Assembly: GCA_002425245.1 (NCBI GenBank) | Contig: DILW01000171.1 | Coordinates: 11,429-75,428 of the forward strand | Reading direction: 5' to 3' | Length of the DNA: 64,000 bases | From: Betaproteobacteria bacterium UBA5582 | GTDB taxonomy: Bacteria > Pseudomonadota > Gammaproteobacteria > Burkholderiales > Rhodocyclaceae | Part shown: positions 29,475 through 39,137 of the stretch, piece by piece | How the letters are laid out: each line of letters starts with the position of its first letter | Numbering within the stretch: the stretch's first letter is position 1 | Notes under the pieces: model-generated | Seen by the model: only the letters and a program-made list of their open reading frames with translations | What the model was told of the DNA's origin: nothing | Database searches by the model: none | Translations under genes and position numbers: made by a program

Positions 29475-32400
29475 AGATAACCCTGCTGGCTCTTGGCAAT
29501 CTCGAACATGGCCATTGTTGCAGCCCTGTCCCGGTTGAACAGCGGGAAGAGCGCGTTCAAGACCTGGGCGCCACGGGGGCCGTCGGCATCTTCCTGCCAG
29601 CCGGCCGGCGCTTGTTCGCGAATGGCACGGTCGATCTGCAAAGCCAGTTCCGCCTTGTCGTCATCGTCGGTCGGACACTGGAACTGCACACAAGGCATGG
29701 AGGCCAGATTGTTGAACAGCACCGAGGCCTCCCGGTTTCCATGCAGCACGGCGGGCACACCAGCCTGGGGCTGTTTCGAGGCCAGCTTGCGCACCAGCTC
29801 CTCGGCCTTCTTCAGGAATTCCTCATAGGCCGCCGCATCGTCCCGGCTCTGCTTGATCAGATCGTCCAGCAGCTTCGACATTTGATCGTAAAACTTCGGG
29901 TCGGTCAGCTGGTCGCGGATGATGGTCTTGCGGACGTTGTTGATGATGCCTTCGGCGATGGCGTTCTTGGTCAGCTTGCCCTTCTCGTTGAGCTTGCGGG
30001 CGATTGCGTCGTGGATGCCGGTTTCGATGATCAACTCGGTCAGAGACAATTCGCCCAGCTCACCCAGTTCTTCGGCGGTATCGGCCTGGATATAGGTGTT
30101 GATGAGGTGGCGCATGTCCGCCTCGTAGGGCTTGATGTCCAGTTCCTCGCCGGAATGCTTTTTGATGGCGGCGCGGATTTCGGCGTAGAACTCCACTTCA
30201 CGTTGCAGCTTCTCCGCCTCGGCGTCGGTATAACCGGCTTCGCTCAGGTTCTGGGCCAGATCGGCATAGGCCCGGGTGAACAGCGCCACGGCCTTGTAGA
30301 ACGATACGCGTAGCGGCTCGGTTTCGTTCAGCGCATTGGGGTTGGCCGCATTGCCGCAGAAGTAGTGCAGGTACTGCTCCACCTCCCGGGGTTGCGACAC
30401 CGGCTCGCACAGGTAATGCAGTGCCTGCCGGGCGTCGTCCAGCTGTTTCTTGCCTTCTAGCAGCCAGTTCTTGAGCTGGACGTTGTTCTCGCCACCGTTG
30501 CCGGCGTCGATGTCCAGCTCGTCGGAGCTATACACGGCGATAGCCTGCTGCACGTCCCCGAAAAGCTCCTTGTAATCAACGATGTGACCGTAATCCTTGT
30601 CGTCGCCGTCCAGCCGGTTGGTGCGGCAGATAGCCTGGAACAAGTTGTGGTCGCGCAGCTCGTTGTCCAGATAGATGTAGGTGCAGCTGGGCGCATCGAA
30701 GCCGGTTAGCAACTTGCTGACCACGATCAACAGCTTCAGGTTGGCCGGTTCGTCCTTGAAGCGGCGCTTGACCTCGTCCTCGTACTGCTTGGTGGTCTGG
30801 CCCTGGGCCAGCACATGCTGGGTGTAGGTGTCGAACTTGTAACGCTCATCGCTGTTGGCAGGCTCGCGGGAAATGGCGTTGTGGTTGGGCTCGAAGGAGG
30901 TGACGAGGCCGCAATACTGGCCGAAGGTCTTGGTCTGAAAGATGCGGTAGTAATGGCAGGCGTCGTAGATGCTGGCCGCTACTAGAATGGCCGTGCCCCG
31001 GTCGTTATTGAGCCGGGGCTTCAGGGCAAAGTCCTGGATGATGTCGGCGACGATGCGCGCCTTGCGCTCTTCCGCGCTCATCAGTTCTTCCATCGTCGCC
31101 CAGCGCTTGCGCAGGATCGATTTTTGGAAGTTGTTGAGGTTCTTCGTCTTCTGTTCGAACCACTGGTCGATGGCCTTGCGTGAGCCGAGGCGCTGGGGCA
31201 CGTCCCGAGCCTCGTACTTCAGGTCTAGCACCACCTTGTCGGCCACGGCCTGATGGAACTTGTAGGTGTGGATGTAGGTGCCGAACACGTCCCGCGTCAT
31301 CTGCTTGTCTTTGCGCAGCAATGGCGTGCCGGTGAAGCCGATGAAGATCGCCCCTTCCAGCCAGCGCTTCATCTGCTTATTCATGTCGCCGCCCTGGGTG
31401 CGGTGGCATTCATCAACGAAGATGTAGAAACGGCCATGGACCCGGGGCGGCTCGCCCTTGAGGTCGGTGGTGTCGAACTTGTGGATCAGCGCGCAGAGCA
31501 GGCGCGGCGTGGTGGCACCGAGCTTGTCGATCAGTTCGGCGCGGGAGGTGATGCGCGGTGAAGCGGCATCCTCGCCGATCACCCCGGCGTTGCGCATGAC
31601 GCCGACGATCTGCTTGTCCAGTTCGTCCCGGTCGGTGATGACCAGGATGCGGGCCTCTGGATCGTGTTCCAGCAGCCACTTGGCGATCAACACCATCAGG
31701 ATGCTCTTGCCACTGCCCTGGGTGTGCCAGATCACCCCGCCTTCCTGCTTGGCGACGCGCTCCTGGGCTGCCTTGACGCCCTGGAACTGATGCTGGCGCG
31801 GCACCTTCTTCTGGCCGGCGTCGAAGATGATGAAGTTGCGGATCAGATCGAGCAGCTTGATCTTGTCACACAGCTGCGCCAGCGGCCGGTCGAGCAGGCT
31901 GCCGGCTTCCGGCGTGACACCGACAGCGGGGGGCGCTTCGTCCTTCCATTCGACAAAGAACTGCTCCGGCGTACCGGTGGTGCCATAACGCAAGCCTTGC
32001 GAGTCGCTACCCGCCATCACCAACTGCACTGTGCTGAAGAAGCCCTTGTTGAAGATTTCTTCCTGATTGGTAATCAGCTGGCGCACCCCGTCGGCCACTT
32101 CCACCGAGCTGCGCTTGAGTTCCAGCACGGCGATGGCGATGCCGTTGATGTAGAGCACGATATCCGGCCGCCGCTGGTAGCCGCCCTTGAGCGTCACCTC
32201 CTCGGCCAGAGCGAAGTGGTTGTTGCCCGGCGTAGCCCAGTCGATCAGGTGCACCTTGTCGTGGGGCTGGCCGGCGGCTACCTGCACATCAACACCGTAG
32301 CGCAGCAACTGGTAGGTGCGCAGGTTGGCCTGGTAGAGGGTGATGCCGGTGCTGTCGGCCGCCGTAAGCAGTTTCTGCAGGGCGGCGGCGATGTGGGCAT

Positions 32401-32581
32401 CGGAATAACCACGCTGTTGCAGGTTGGCGCGCAGCAGTTCGGTTTCGATGGGGCGGTTATTTTCCCGCTTGTTCCACTCACCTAGGTAGTCATAGCCGAG
32501 ACAGTCCGAGCGCGAAGTATCCGTAAAGAGCGCAATGACGCGATTTTGGGTTTTACGTTCGGAGCGCGGCTGTTCAAGCAT
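29471..32581 (-). CDS. hsdR: Type I restriction enzyme, endonuclease/translocase subunit
   Basis: 1036 residues. N-terminal nuclease domain with the PD-(D/E)xK motif (RRPDIVLYINGI, VLELKRS, about 150-175). SF2 helicase core: Walker A TQGSGKS (around 286), ITDRDELDKQIVG, DEAD-box variant VDECHRTQGG, and later helicase motifs (TGFDAPSC, ICRTNR). Long helical C-terminal part for binding the methylase. HsdR pumps unmodified DNA and cleaves it. It begins 10 bp after hsdS. Appears complete. Confidence 0.96.
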   Translation of the reverse strand: MLEQPRSERKTQNRVIALFTDTSRSDCLGYDYLGEWNKRENNRPIETELLRANLQQRGYSDAHIAAALQKLLTAADSTGITLYQANLRTYQLLRYGVDVQVAAGQPHDKVHLIDWATPGNNHFALAEEVTLKGGYQRRPDIVLYINGIAIAVLELKRSSVEVADGVRQLITNQEEIFNKGFFSTVQLVMAGSDSQGLRYGTTGTPEQFFVEWKDEAPPAVGVTPEAGSLLDRPLAQLCDKIKLLDLIRNFIIFDAGQKKVPRQHQFQGVKAAQERVAKQEGGVIWHTQGSGKSILMVLIAKWLLEHDPEARILVITDRDELDKQIVGVMRNAGVIGEDAASPRITSRAELIDKLGATTPRLLCALIHKFDTTDLKGEPPRVHGRFYIFVDECHRTQGGDMNKQMKRWLEGAIFIGFTGTPLLRKDKQMTRDVFGTYIHTYKFHQAVADKVVLDLKYEARDVPQRLGSRKAIDQWFEQKTKNLNNFQKSILRKRWATMEELMSAEERKARIVADIIQDFALKPRLNNDRGTAILVAASIYDACHYYRIFQTKTFGQYCGLVTSFEPNHNAISREPANSDERYKFDTYTQHVLAQGQTTKQYEDEVKRRFKDEPANLKLLIVVSKLLTGFDAPSCTYIYLDNELRDHNLFQAICRTNRLDGDDKDYGHIVDYKELFGDVQQAIAVYSSDELDIDAGNGGENNVQLKNWLLEGKKQLDDARQALHYLCEPVSQPREVEQYLHYFCGNAANPNALNETEPLRVSFYKAVALFTRAYADLAQNLSEAGYTDAEAEKLQREVEFYAEIRAAIKKHSGEELDIKPYEADMRHLINTYIQADTAEELGELGELSLTELIIETGIHDAIARKLNEKGKLTKNAIAEGIINNVRKTIIRDQLTDPKFYDQMSKLLDDLIKQSRDDAAAYEEFLKKAEELVRKLASKQPQAGVPAVLHGNREASVLFNNLASMPCVQFQCPTDDDDKAELALQIDRAIREQAPAGWQEDADGPRGAQVLNALFPLFNRDRAATMAMFEIAKSQQGYL

Positions 32582-32591
32582 GGGCGGCCTA

Positions 32592-33869
32592 TCAGGTTGG
32601 TAGTCGGGTCTTCCCGGTTAGCAATTCCGACATCATAGCCTGCTTCAGGGCGCGGGTTTTGGTGAGGCGGGCGTCGAGGACTGCCAGTTCGGCGTCCATG
32701 TCGGCGAGGACGGCGGCGATGGCGGTTTGTTCATGCACGTCCGGTAACGCCATCTCAGCACTTGCGATATGTGCCCTGTTGGTTGCATAAACTTTGGTTC
32801 CGGCAACGAGTCGGCGCAAATGCTGGCGAAACACGGGGATGAACTGGAGATACGCTTTGAAGCCATCAGCCAACACTTGCTTGTCGAATCGGACAGCGAT
32901 GGTATGCAAGCCGGAAACGACCTCGAACTGACCTACATTTTTTAGCTCTACCGACTTACCCACACCGTCCAAGTCCTCTGAAGCATCGGCGAAGACCAAG
33001 TCACCGTCTGACAAGCGATCCAGTTGTCCAGCTTTACCAACAGGCAGGTGGGGCATCAACGTCACGCCAGGCTTCAGAAGCAAACCCGTCGCTCCGTGAA
33101 TGTCACCGTAATGCAGATACTTCACCTTGCCGGCGGCTGTTAGTTCAGCACGTGAATTCACGCCGTTCTTGAGGAAAGTAAGGTGATCCCCCAGTCGCTT
33201 CACCTCCCACCCCCCGCTAAACCCCGGCAGGCGGGTTTGGCCGGTAAGGAGTTGCTGCATGGTGGCCTGTTTGAGGTCGCGCTTCTTGGCAATCAGCCGG
33301 GTCAGGCTGTCGAGCAGCGCGTCCATATCCGACAGGGCGGTGGCGATAGCGCGTTGTTCTTTGATCGGAGGAAGAGAAATAGGGAATTTTCGAACATCGT
33401 TGCCAGTGATGTTCGGATCTTTTCGACTGCTGCTCGCAACAGATTTCCAGTAGCCAACGTGATAATTGAGGAAGTAGATGAGGTATTTAGAATCTAGCTT
33501 ACGGCCCTCGGGGCAAATCGCCGTGAGCGCTTGATTTATTGTGGCAGGAAATGGCAAGTACCCAGTTCGACCAATCTGGGCAAATCCACCATACATTGCA
33601 ACCAACACAGAACCGGCAGGGTAGAGCTTTAGCGATGTTTCGCGTAATGCGGTTTCGGTGACGCACTCATCTGTCTCTTTGATTACAGAATTATTGAGAT
33701 CAAGCGTCTTAACCCAAGGAATCGTACCATCATGGAAATATCGCTCTGCCGCAGCCCTGGCAGGGGTTGTGCCTGAAGCAGATTCGGCACAGGCAGCGAT
33801 GTCTTCCACAGCCCAATCCTCTGGAATCACCCCTAATTCGGTCTGCTTATAACCGGGCCTCACTTCCAT
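32592..33869 (-). CDS. hsdS: Type I restriction enzyme, specificity subunit
   Basis: 425 residues with two target-recognition domains, each closed by a conserved helix (EQRAIATALSDMDALLDSL near 170-190; EQTAIAAVLADMDAELAVLD near 385-405). HsdS sets the DNA sequence recognised by HsdM and HsdR. Starts with TELGVIPEDWAV, a classic opening. Overlaps the end of hsdM by 10 bp. The recognition sequence cannot be read from sequence alone. Confidence 0.95.
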   Translation of the reverse strand: MEVRPGYKQTELGVIPEDWAVEDIAACAESASGTTPARAAAERYFHDGTIPWVKTLDLNNSVIKETDECVTETALRETSLKLYPAGSVLVAMYGGFAQIGRTGYLPFPATINQALTAICPEGRKLDSKYLIYFLNYHVGYWKSVASSSRKDPNITGNDVRKFPISLPPIKEQRAIATALSDMDALLDSLTRLIAKKRDLKQATMQQLLTGQTRLPGFSGGWEVKRLGDHLTFLKNGVNSRAELTAAGKVKYLHYGDIHGATGLLLKPGVTLMPHLPVGKAGQLDRLSDGDLVFADASEDLDGVGKSVELKNVGQFEVVSGLHTIAVRFDKQVLADGFKAYLQFIPVFRQHLRRLVAGTKVYATNRAHIASAEMALPDVHEQTAIAAVLADMDAELAVLDARLTKTRALKQAMMSELLTGKTRLPT

Positions 33870-36586
33870 GCTGCCCCCATCCGCTTGAGGTGCTCCTCCA
33901 CCTTGGCCGACAGTAGCGCCACCTCATCCACTAGCTGCGGCAATGGCGTCGTGTAGCGTTCGGCCAGTTCGCGGATGCGGGCGGTCAGAGTCTGCCCGAC
34001 GCGGTCAAGTTCGCCTTGCAGGTCAGCAGCCATCCGGGCCAGCCATTTGTCGTCCACCACCAGGGTCTTGATCTCATCCACGCTGAGCTGGGCGTACTTC
34101 TCATAGGCCAACAGATCCAGAGCAGTATCCGCCTCTTTCACTCGCCCCTTGAGGGTGGCTTGTTGCTCCAGCAACTCGAGACAGCGGACGGTGACTTGAA
34201 AATCAGCGAAGCTGACCGGCAGCGGCTCGCTTTCAAGTTGGGCTTTATAAAGGGTCTCGATCTCGGCGAACTGCTCAGCGGCCTGTTTGCTTTTGGTCTT
34301 CAGCGCAGCGACTGCTTCCGTGTAAGTGTTGAGTACGGCTCTTTCTGCCAGGTCTCCTGTAGCCGCAAGGCGGTCCTTCACCACCTTCAAAGTGAGCTTA
34401 CCCTTGGGATTCTTGAGCACGGAGAAATAGCTGAATTCGGTGAGTTCACGAAGCTTGGCAGCGTGTTCATTCGCCTGCTCCATAAGGGTGTGGTAGCCCA
34501 TGCAGGCCACCTTGTCGTTCTCTTTCCACAGCGCCAGCAATGCCTGGGTGTAAGCCTCCTGAGCATCGCCCTTCGTGGAGACATCCTTGAGCACCCCCTC
34601 CTCACCACCGTGCTCCTCTTTCAGTTCATCCAGGCTGGCAGTGATGGCTTCGAGCTCAGCCTGCAAGACATCCAGCGCCGCCTGCTCTTCAACGAAGTAG
34701 CGGGCCACCATCAACGGCTTGGGAATCAGGTCGCAGGCCCAGCCCTTGTCCTTCGATTTGCCTTTCTTGTCGACCTCGATGATGCGCGCCGGTTTGGCTA
34801 CCCAGCCATCGGCGGCGATCAGGTAGGCGTCGTCCTGCATGGTTTCAGCCCAGTAGTCCATCAGATGCTGATAAACGTCGTAGGGATCGAGCAGGGGCGC
34901 GGCCTGGAAGGCGGCGAGCAGGGTTTCGGAGACGGTGGCGATCAGGGCTTTGGGGTGATCGTTCTGAGCGAAGCCGGTGAGGCGCGGTGTGATGGCTTCG
35001 CGCCATTTGCCGAACAGGTTGTTCACCTTGCCGGTGAAGGCGATGAATTCGCCGTGGCCGAGGATGGCGGCCTTGATCTCACCCATCGGCAGCTTGAGGC
35101 GGGCGTACCCGGGGCGGCCGGCCGATTCAAACAGCGTGGCGCGTAGGCCGGGCATCTGCTGCCAGTCGGCGGCGAAGGCGTCGATGTCCCGCTCCGGGAT
35201 GCCACCGTTGAGGTGGGCGTCGATGTCCTGCAGGTCTTCCGGCTCGCTGCTGTCGATGTAGCGCGGCAGGTTAAGGTTGAAATCGTTCTTGGCGTCGGCG
35301 ATCTCGGCGAAGGGCACCATGCGGGCGTAACGCGGGCTGTCGATCTGCCGGGTGAAGGTATCGACGATCTTGTGGATGTCCTGCTCGCGCAGGCGGTTCT
35401 TGTTGCCGTCCTTGATGTAGCCCTTGGCAGCGTCGATCATGAACACGCCTTTGCGAGCGGCGGCGTTTTCCTTGTCCAGCACTAGGATGCAGGCGGGGAT
35501 GCCCGTGCCGTAGAATAAGTTGGCTGGCAGGCCGATGATGCCCTTGAGGATGCCGGAGCGCACCAACTGCTGGCGGATGACCGCCTCGGCATTGCCGCGG
35601 AACAGCACGCCGTGGGGCAGGATGCAAGCGGCTTTGCCGTTGGCCTTCATGCTGCGGATGATGTGCAGCAGATAGGCGTAGTCGCCCTGCTTGGCCGGCG
35701 GCACGCCCCAGCCGAAGCGCTGGTAGAGGTCGTCTTCCGGGGTAAGGCCGGTGCTCCAGGTCTTGTCGGAAAAGGGTGGATTGGCGACCACGTAGTCGTA
35801 GGTGCGCAATCCCTCGCCATCCTTGAATTTGGGCGCCGCCAGGGTGTTGCCGGAGAGAATGTTGGCGGTGGGGAAGTCATGCAGGATCATGTTCATCCGC
35901 GCCAGACCGGCGGTGGTGACGTCTTTCTCCTGTCCTTCCAAAGTGATCTTGTTTCCAGCTTCGGCAGCGACCTTGAGCAGCAGCGAACCCGAGCCGCAGG
36001 TCGGGTCGTAGGCAGTGGTGGCGGCCTTGGTGTTTTCGGGTGAGATGCCGATCACCTTGGCGATGACCCGGCTGACTTCGGACGGCGTGTAGAACTGCCC
36101 CTTGCTCTTGCCGGAATCCTGAGCGAAGTGGCGCATCAGGTACTCGTAGGCGTCACCGAGGATGTCGTCGTGCTCGGCGCGATTCTGGGAGAAGTCCAGC
36201 TCCGGCTTCTGGAAGATGCTGACCAGATTGGAGAGCCGTTCCACCATGGCCGAGCCTTCGCCCAGCTTGTTGGGATCGTTGAAGTCCGGGAAGTCGCTGC
36301 GCGCCAGCCGGGCATTGGCATCGATCAGGGGCTGGATGATCTGGGTGTTGATCTTGTCGCCGATGTCGCTCTTGCCCTTGAGCGCGATCATGTCCTTGAA
36401 GCTGGCGCCCTTGGGAATGACCACGGGCGGGGCGAAGTCGTCGCTGTCGGCGTATTTGTCGCTGATGTACTTGATGAACAGCATGAACAGGACGTAGTCC
36501 TTGTACTGGCTGGCATCCATGCCGCCACGCAGTTCATCGCAGGAGGCCCAGAGGGAGGAGTAGAGATCGGATTTCTTGATGGCCAT
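33860..36586 (-). CDS. hsdM: Type I restriction enzyme, N6-adenine methyltransferase subunit (long form)
   Basis: 908 residues. N-terminal HsdM helical domain, SAM motif DPTCGSGSLLLKVA (around 195-208) and catalytic VVANPPFSD (around 270). Typical HsdM is about 500 residues. Here roughly 350 extra C-terminal residues form helical and coiled segments (ALDVLQAELEAITASLDEL; VRCLELLEQQATLKGRVKEA). These may help assembly with HsdS/HsdR. First gene of hsdM-hsdS-hsdR-YgjP; the promoter should lie in 36587-36798. Confidence 0.95.
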   Translation of the reverse strand: MAIKKSDLYSSLWASCDELRGGMDASQYKDYVLFMLFIKYISDKYADSDDFAPPVVIPKGASFKDMIALKGKSDIGDKINTQIIQPLIDANARLARSDFPDFNDPNKLGEGSAMVERLSNLVSIFQKPELDFSQNRAEHDDILGDAYEYLMRHFAQDSGKSKGQFYTPSEVSRVIAKVIGISPENTKAATTAYDPTCGSGSLLLKVAAEAGNKITLEGQEKDVTTAGLARMNMILHDFPTANILSGNTLAAPKFKDGEGLRTYDYVVANPPFSDKTWSTGLTPEDDLYQRFGWGVPPAKQGDYAYLLHIIRSMKANGKAACILPHGVLFRGNAEAVIRQQLVRSGILKGIIGLPANLFYGTGIPACILVLDKENAAARKGVFMIDAAKGYIKDGNKNRLREQDIHKIVDTFTRQIDSPRYARMVPFAEIADAKNDFNLNLPRYIDSSEPEDLQDIDAHLNGGIPERDIDAFAADWQQMPGLRATLFESAGRPGYARLKLPMGEIKAAILGHGEFIAFTGKVNNLFGKWREAITPRLTGFAQNDHPKALIATVSETLLAAFQAAPLLDPYDVYQHLMDYWAETMQDDAYLIAADGWVAKPARIIEVDKKGKSKDKGWACDLIPKPLMVARYFVEEQAALDVLQAELEAITASLDELKEEHGGEEGVLKDVSTKGDAQEAYTQALLALWKENDKVACMGYHTLMEQANEHAAKLRELTEFSYFSVLKNPKGKLTLKVVKDRLAATGDLAERAVLNTYTEAVAALKTKSKQAAEQFAEIETLYKAQLESEPLPVSFADFQVTVRCLELLEQQATLKGRVKEADTALDLLAYEKYAQLSVDEIKTLVVDDKWLARMAADLQGELDRVGQTLTARIRELAERYTTPLPQLVDEVALLSAKVEEHLKRMGAAWK

Positions 36587-36798
36587 GGGGTGTTGCTTGG
36601 GTCATTGGGCGAAAGGCGAAACTTTAACGCATGACCCTACGCATCGAGCCGCTCAATTACCGACTATCAGCCTTTGCGGACATACACCTTCTAAAAGCAA
36701 TTGGCCTAATCTGCTCAGGGAGCAGCCATTTTGCCTTTGGAGCCTTGGAATGAAGGCTTTTTTGCTAGCTAGCTGCCTTCCTTGGCTTCACTTTCGTC

Positions 36799-37653
36799 CT
36801 AGTATTTCCACGGGGCCCATACCTTTTCGGAACGGGGTAGTTTAAGGATCGAAAAGACACAGTCGTATTGCTCAGAGACGATCTTCATTTCCTTGATAAT
36901 GCTGTTCTTGTCAGCATGAGGAAACCAGACCTGCGCAGCCATCTCGACCCCGTGGCGATCATGGGTCACTGTCGCATTTGCCGCCAATGAGGCACTTGGA
37001 ATTTCGATGGCGCTTTGACTGGTCTTGAAAAAGGCGCCAGCATTGAAGGCTCTATTGCTTGACCAGGCCCAGTCCATATAGCCGTCTTTCGAGACGACAA
37101 GCACCGCACTGTCGTCTGTATGCTCAAGCCATCTCAAAGTCGCGGCTGTCAAAGAGACACCATAGCGATCTGCGCAGTGCCCAAGCAGGTCAAAATCGAC
37201 TTCGGCATTTAGTTGCTTCCGATAGTCGTTCAGCGGCATTAGTAAGTTAGATGCAAACAGGTCGGCTTGAGCTTCGATATTGGTTGAGTCTGCAGACCAA
37301 TTACGCATGTCCTCCTCGGTGCACATGAATTCATTTTGCATTGTTCTGTGCAGGATGTAGTGACCTAGCTCGTGAGCTTGAGTGAAGCGAGTACGGCCTT
37401 CCGAAGTGACTTTCGAGTTGTACAGTAGCTTCCAGGCTGTCTTGTTTTCATTCGGAAACAGCATGCCTTCAAAATTCTTGATGGCGACCCCCTCTACTTC
37501 CGTGATCGGGTCCGACCATTTGAAGATATTGGCCGTTTCCTTAGCCATCAACGGCACATCAACTGGAAACCGTTTTTGGAATTCTGCTGGAATGGCATCC
37601 AATATTTTGCAGAGGCGGTTGGCTGCCTTCTGAGGCGTCTGTTTGTCGCCCAT
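36799..37653 (-). CDS. capP: ImmA/IrrE-type metallopeptidase, probable CBASS activator CapP
   Basis: 284 residues. Zinc peptidase motif FTQAHELGHYILH (HExxH) with a downstream Glu in EAQADLFASNLLMP, as in ImmA/IrrE proteases. It overlaps the upstream HTH gene at one base and the pair is divergent from a CBASS operon. This matches the described CapH/CapP pair, in which CapP is stimulated by single-stranded DNA to cleave the CapH repressor and so induce CBASS. Assignment rests on domain and context; a toxin-antitoxin-like or phage-type regulator pair is the alternative. Confidence 0.82.
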   Translation of the reverse strand: MGDKQTPQKAANRLCKILDAIPAEFQKRFPVDVPLMAKETANIFKWSDPITEVEGVAIKNFEGMLFPNENKTAWKLLYNSKVTSEGRTRFTQAHELGHYILHRTMQNEFMCTEEDMRNWSADSTNIEAQADLFASNLLMPLNDYRKQLNAEVDFDLLGHCADRYGVSLTAATLRWLEHTDDSAVLVVSKDGYMDWAWSSNRAFNAGAFFKTSQSAIEIPSASLAANATVTHDRHGVEMAAQVWFPHADKNSIIKEMKIVSEQYDCVFSILKLPRSEKVWAPWKY

Positions 37654-37973
37654 TAGCTCTTCTTGAAGGTTTCCATAATCTTGCGCAAACGTTCCTTGTC
37701 TTCGGCTTCCAGATCTTGGTAGTCACGATAGAACGCTGCATCGAGATGTCTTTGCTCTGGCGCGCGAATGTCATCCTCAATGAAGAAAACTGAGTCAACG
37801 CCGAGGACTTTCCCTAGTGCATTTAGCTTCTCGGCCGATGGTCGCTGCGACTCACGATTCTCAAGTTCCCAAATATAGCTTTTGCTGAGCCCCGAGAGTT
37901 CGGCGAGCTTCTCCAGGGTCAGTTCTTTCTCTTTGCGAAGTGATTTCAGCTTATCGCCGAGTCGAGTTGCCAC
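37653..37973 (-). CDS. capH: HTH repressor, probable CapH
   Basis: 106 residues: N-terminal XRE HTH (LTLEKLAELSGLSKSYIWEL, about 18-37) and a short acidic C-terminal tail (YQDLEAEDKERLRKIM) likely to carry dimerisation and cleavage functions. Divergent from the CBASS operon, with 188 bp between starts that hold a matched pair of palindromic half-sites. Together with CapP it should couple CBASS expression to DNA damage or phage replication. Confidence 0.82.
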   Translation of the reverse strand: MATRLGDKLKSLRKEKELTLEKLAELSGLSKSYIWELENRESQRPSAEKLNALGKVLGVDSVFFIEDDIRAPEQRHLDAAFYRDYQDLEAEDKERLRKIMETFKKS

Positions 37974-38010
37974 TTTTTTCTCCGTGTTTACAATAACTTA
38001 TTAAATAATA

Positions 38011-38086
38011 GCACGATTCCGAACTTTTTCTATGGCTTTTACAATTCGAGAGGTGTAGCATCTGGAAAAAGTTCGCTATTCCGAAC
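38011..38086. promoter_or_regulatory. Divergent capH/CBASS promoter region with CapH-type operators
   Basis: CCGAACTTTTT (38019-38029) and AAAAAGTTCG (38066-38075) form an inverted pair, and a tight dyad GTTCG-N6-CGAAC spans 38071-38086. ATTCCGAAC occurs at 38016 and again at 38078. On the minus strand TATTAT (about 38005-38010) is a good -10 for capH; the operator would sit just upstream of it. Binding by CapH is inference. Confidence 0.5.
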
Positions 38087-38161
38087 ATTTAGTTAGCTTA
38101 CATTGGTACTCATGTAAGCCCGGTCGCTCAGTCTGAAGCAATAAAAAAGAAAGGAATATGG

Positions 38162-39130
38162 ATGTCGAAGGTGCATGTTGGGCACGCGGAGTTGGCCAGC
38201 TTCGCTGAAGAAAGGGTCAATCTACCCAAAGACAAGGCCGATGAATATCGCGATCAAGCCCAGCGCCTTCAGGACAAGCTGGAGCGCTATCTGGACGAGC
38301 ACCCCGACTTTACGCTGAAGCGCATGCTTCTGTCGGGCAGCCTGGCCAAAGGCACTGCGCTGCGTTCGCTGAACGATATCGATGTAGCAGTGTACATCCA
38401 GGGCGCCGATGCACCGCATGACGTGAGAGCCTTGCTGGGCTACCTGACAGAGCGGTTGCGCAAAGCGTTCCCGAACTTTAGTCCGGATCAGGTGAAGCCG
38501 CAGACCTATTCGGTTACGGTCTCGTTCAAAGGTAGCGGCCTTGATGTGGACGTAGTGCCAATATTGTATTCAGGCAAGCCGCAGTGGCGCGGCAACCTGG
38601 TTAGCCAGGACGATGGTTCCTTCCTGGAAACCAGCATCCCGTTGCACCTCGAGTTCGCACGCAAGCGGAAACGGGCGCAGACGCCGCACTTCGCCCAGGT
38701 TGTTCGGCTGGTGAAGTATTGGGCTTCCCTGCAGAAGGTGGCAAACCCGGAAAATTTCCGCTTCAAGTCCTTCATGATCGAGATGATCCTCGCGAAGCTT
38801 TCGGATAAGGGCGTGGACTTCTCGGATTATCCCGAGGCGCTACAGTCGTTTTTTACCTTCATCGCAAACAAGGGCTTGCAAAAGCGCATTGTATTCGAGG
38901 ACAACTACCTCGCCTCGGATGTGCCTGCGTCGAACGACCTGATCCAGATCATCGATCCAGTCAACGTCACGAACAATGTTGCACGCCTGTATACCCAAAC
39001 CAATCTGGATGCCATTGTCGATTCGGCGCTCGAGGCCGGCGAGGCAATCGATGCCGCGCTTACCGCCCCTACCAAACAATTGACCGTCTACTACTGGCAG
39101 AAGGTCTTCGGCTCGTCTTTCCAAGTTTGA
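38162..39130 (+). CDS. CD-NTase, cyclic-oligonucleotide synthase of type III CBASS
   Basis: 322 residues. Nucleotidyltransferase motif GSLAKGTALRSLNDIDVAVY with catalytic Asp72 and Asp74, third acidic site LDVDVVPI (Asp128/Asp130), then an OAS1-C-like helical domain. It makes the cyclic nucleotide signal on phage sensing. Association with HORMA and TRIP13 genes places it among the clade C/D enzymes; I cannot fix the clade or the product from sequence alone. AAGGAA precedes the start. First gene of a four-gene operon. Confidence 0.94.
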   Translation: MSKVHVGHAELASFAEERVNLPKDKADEYRDQAQRLQDKLERYLDEHPDFTLKRMLLSGSLAKGTALRSLNDIDVAVYIQGADAPHDVRALLGYLTERLRKAFPNFSPDQVKPQTYSVTVSFKGSGLDVDVVPILYSGKPQWRGNLVSQDDGSFLETSIPLHLEFARKRKRAQTPHFAQVVRLVKYWASLQKVANPENFRFKSFMIEMILAKLSDKGVDFSDYPEALQSFFTFIANKGLQKRIVFEDNYLASDVPASNDLIQIIDPVNVTNNVARLYTQTNLDAIVDSALEAGEAIDAALTAPTKQLTVYYWQKVFGSSFQV

Positions 39131-39137
39131 GGTACCT

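Noticed and set aside
36799..37973. Stand-alone toxin-antitoxin of the XRE/ImmA type
   Set aside because: Divergent placement next to CBASS and operator layout fit CapH/CapP better; kept as alternative only.
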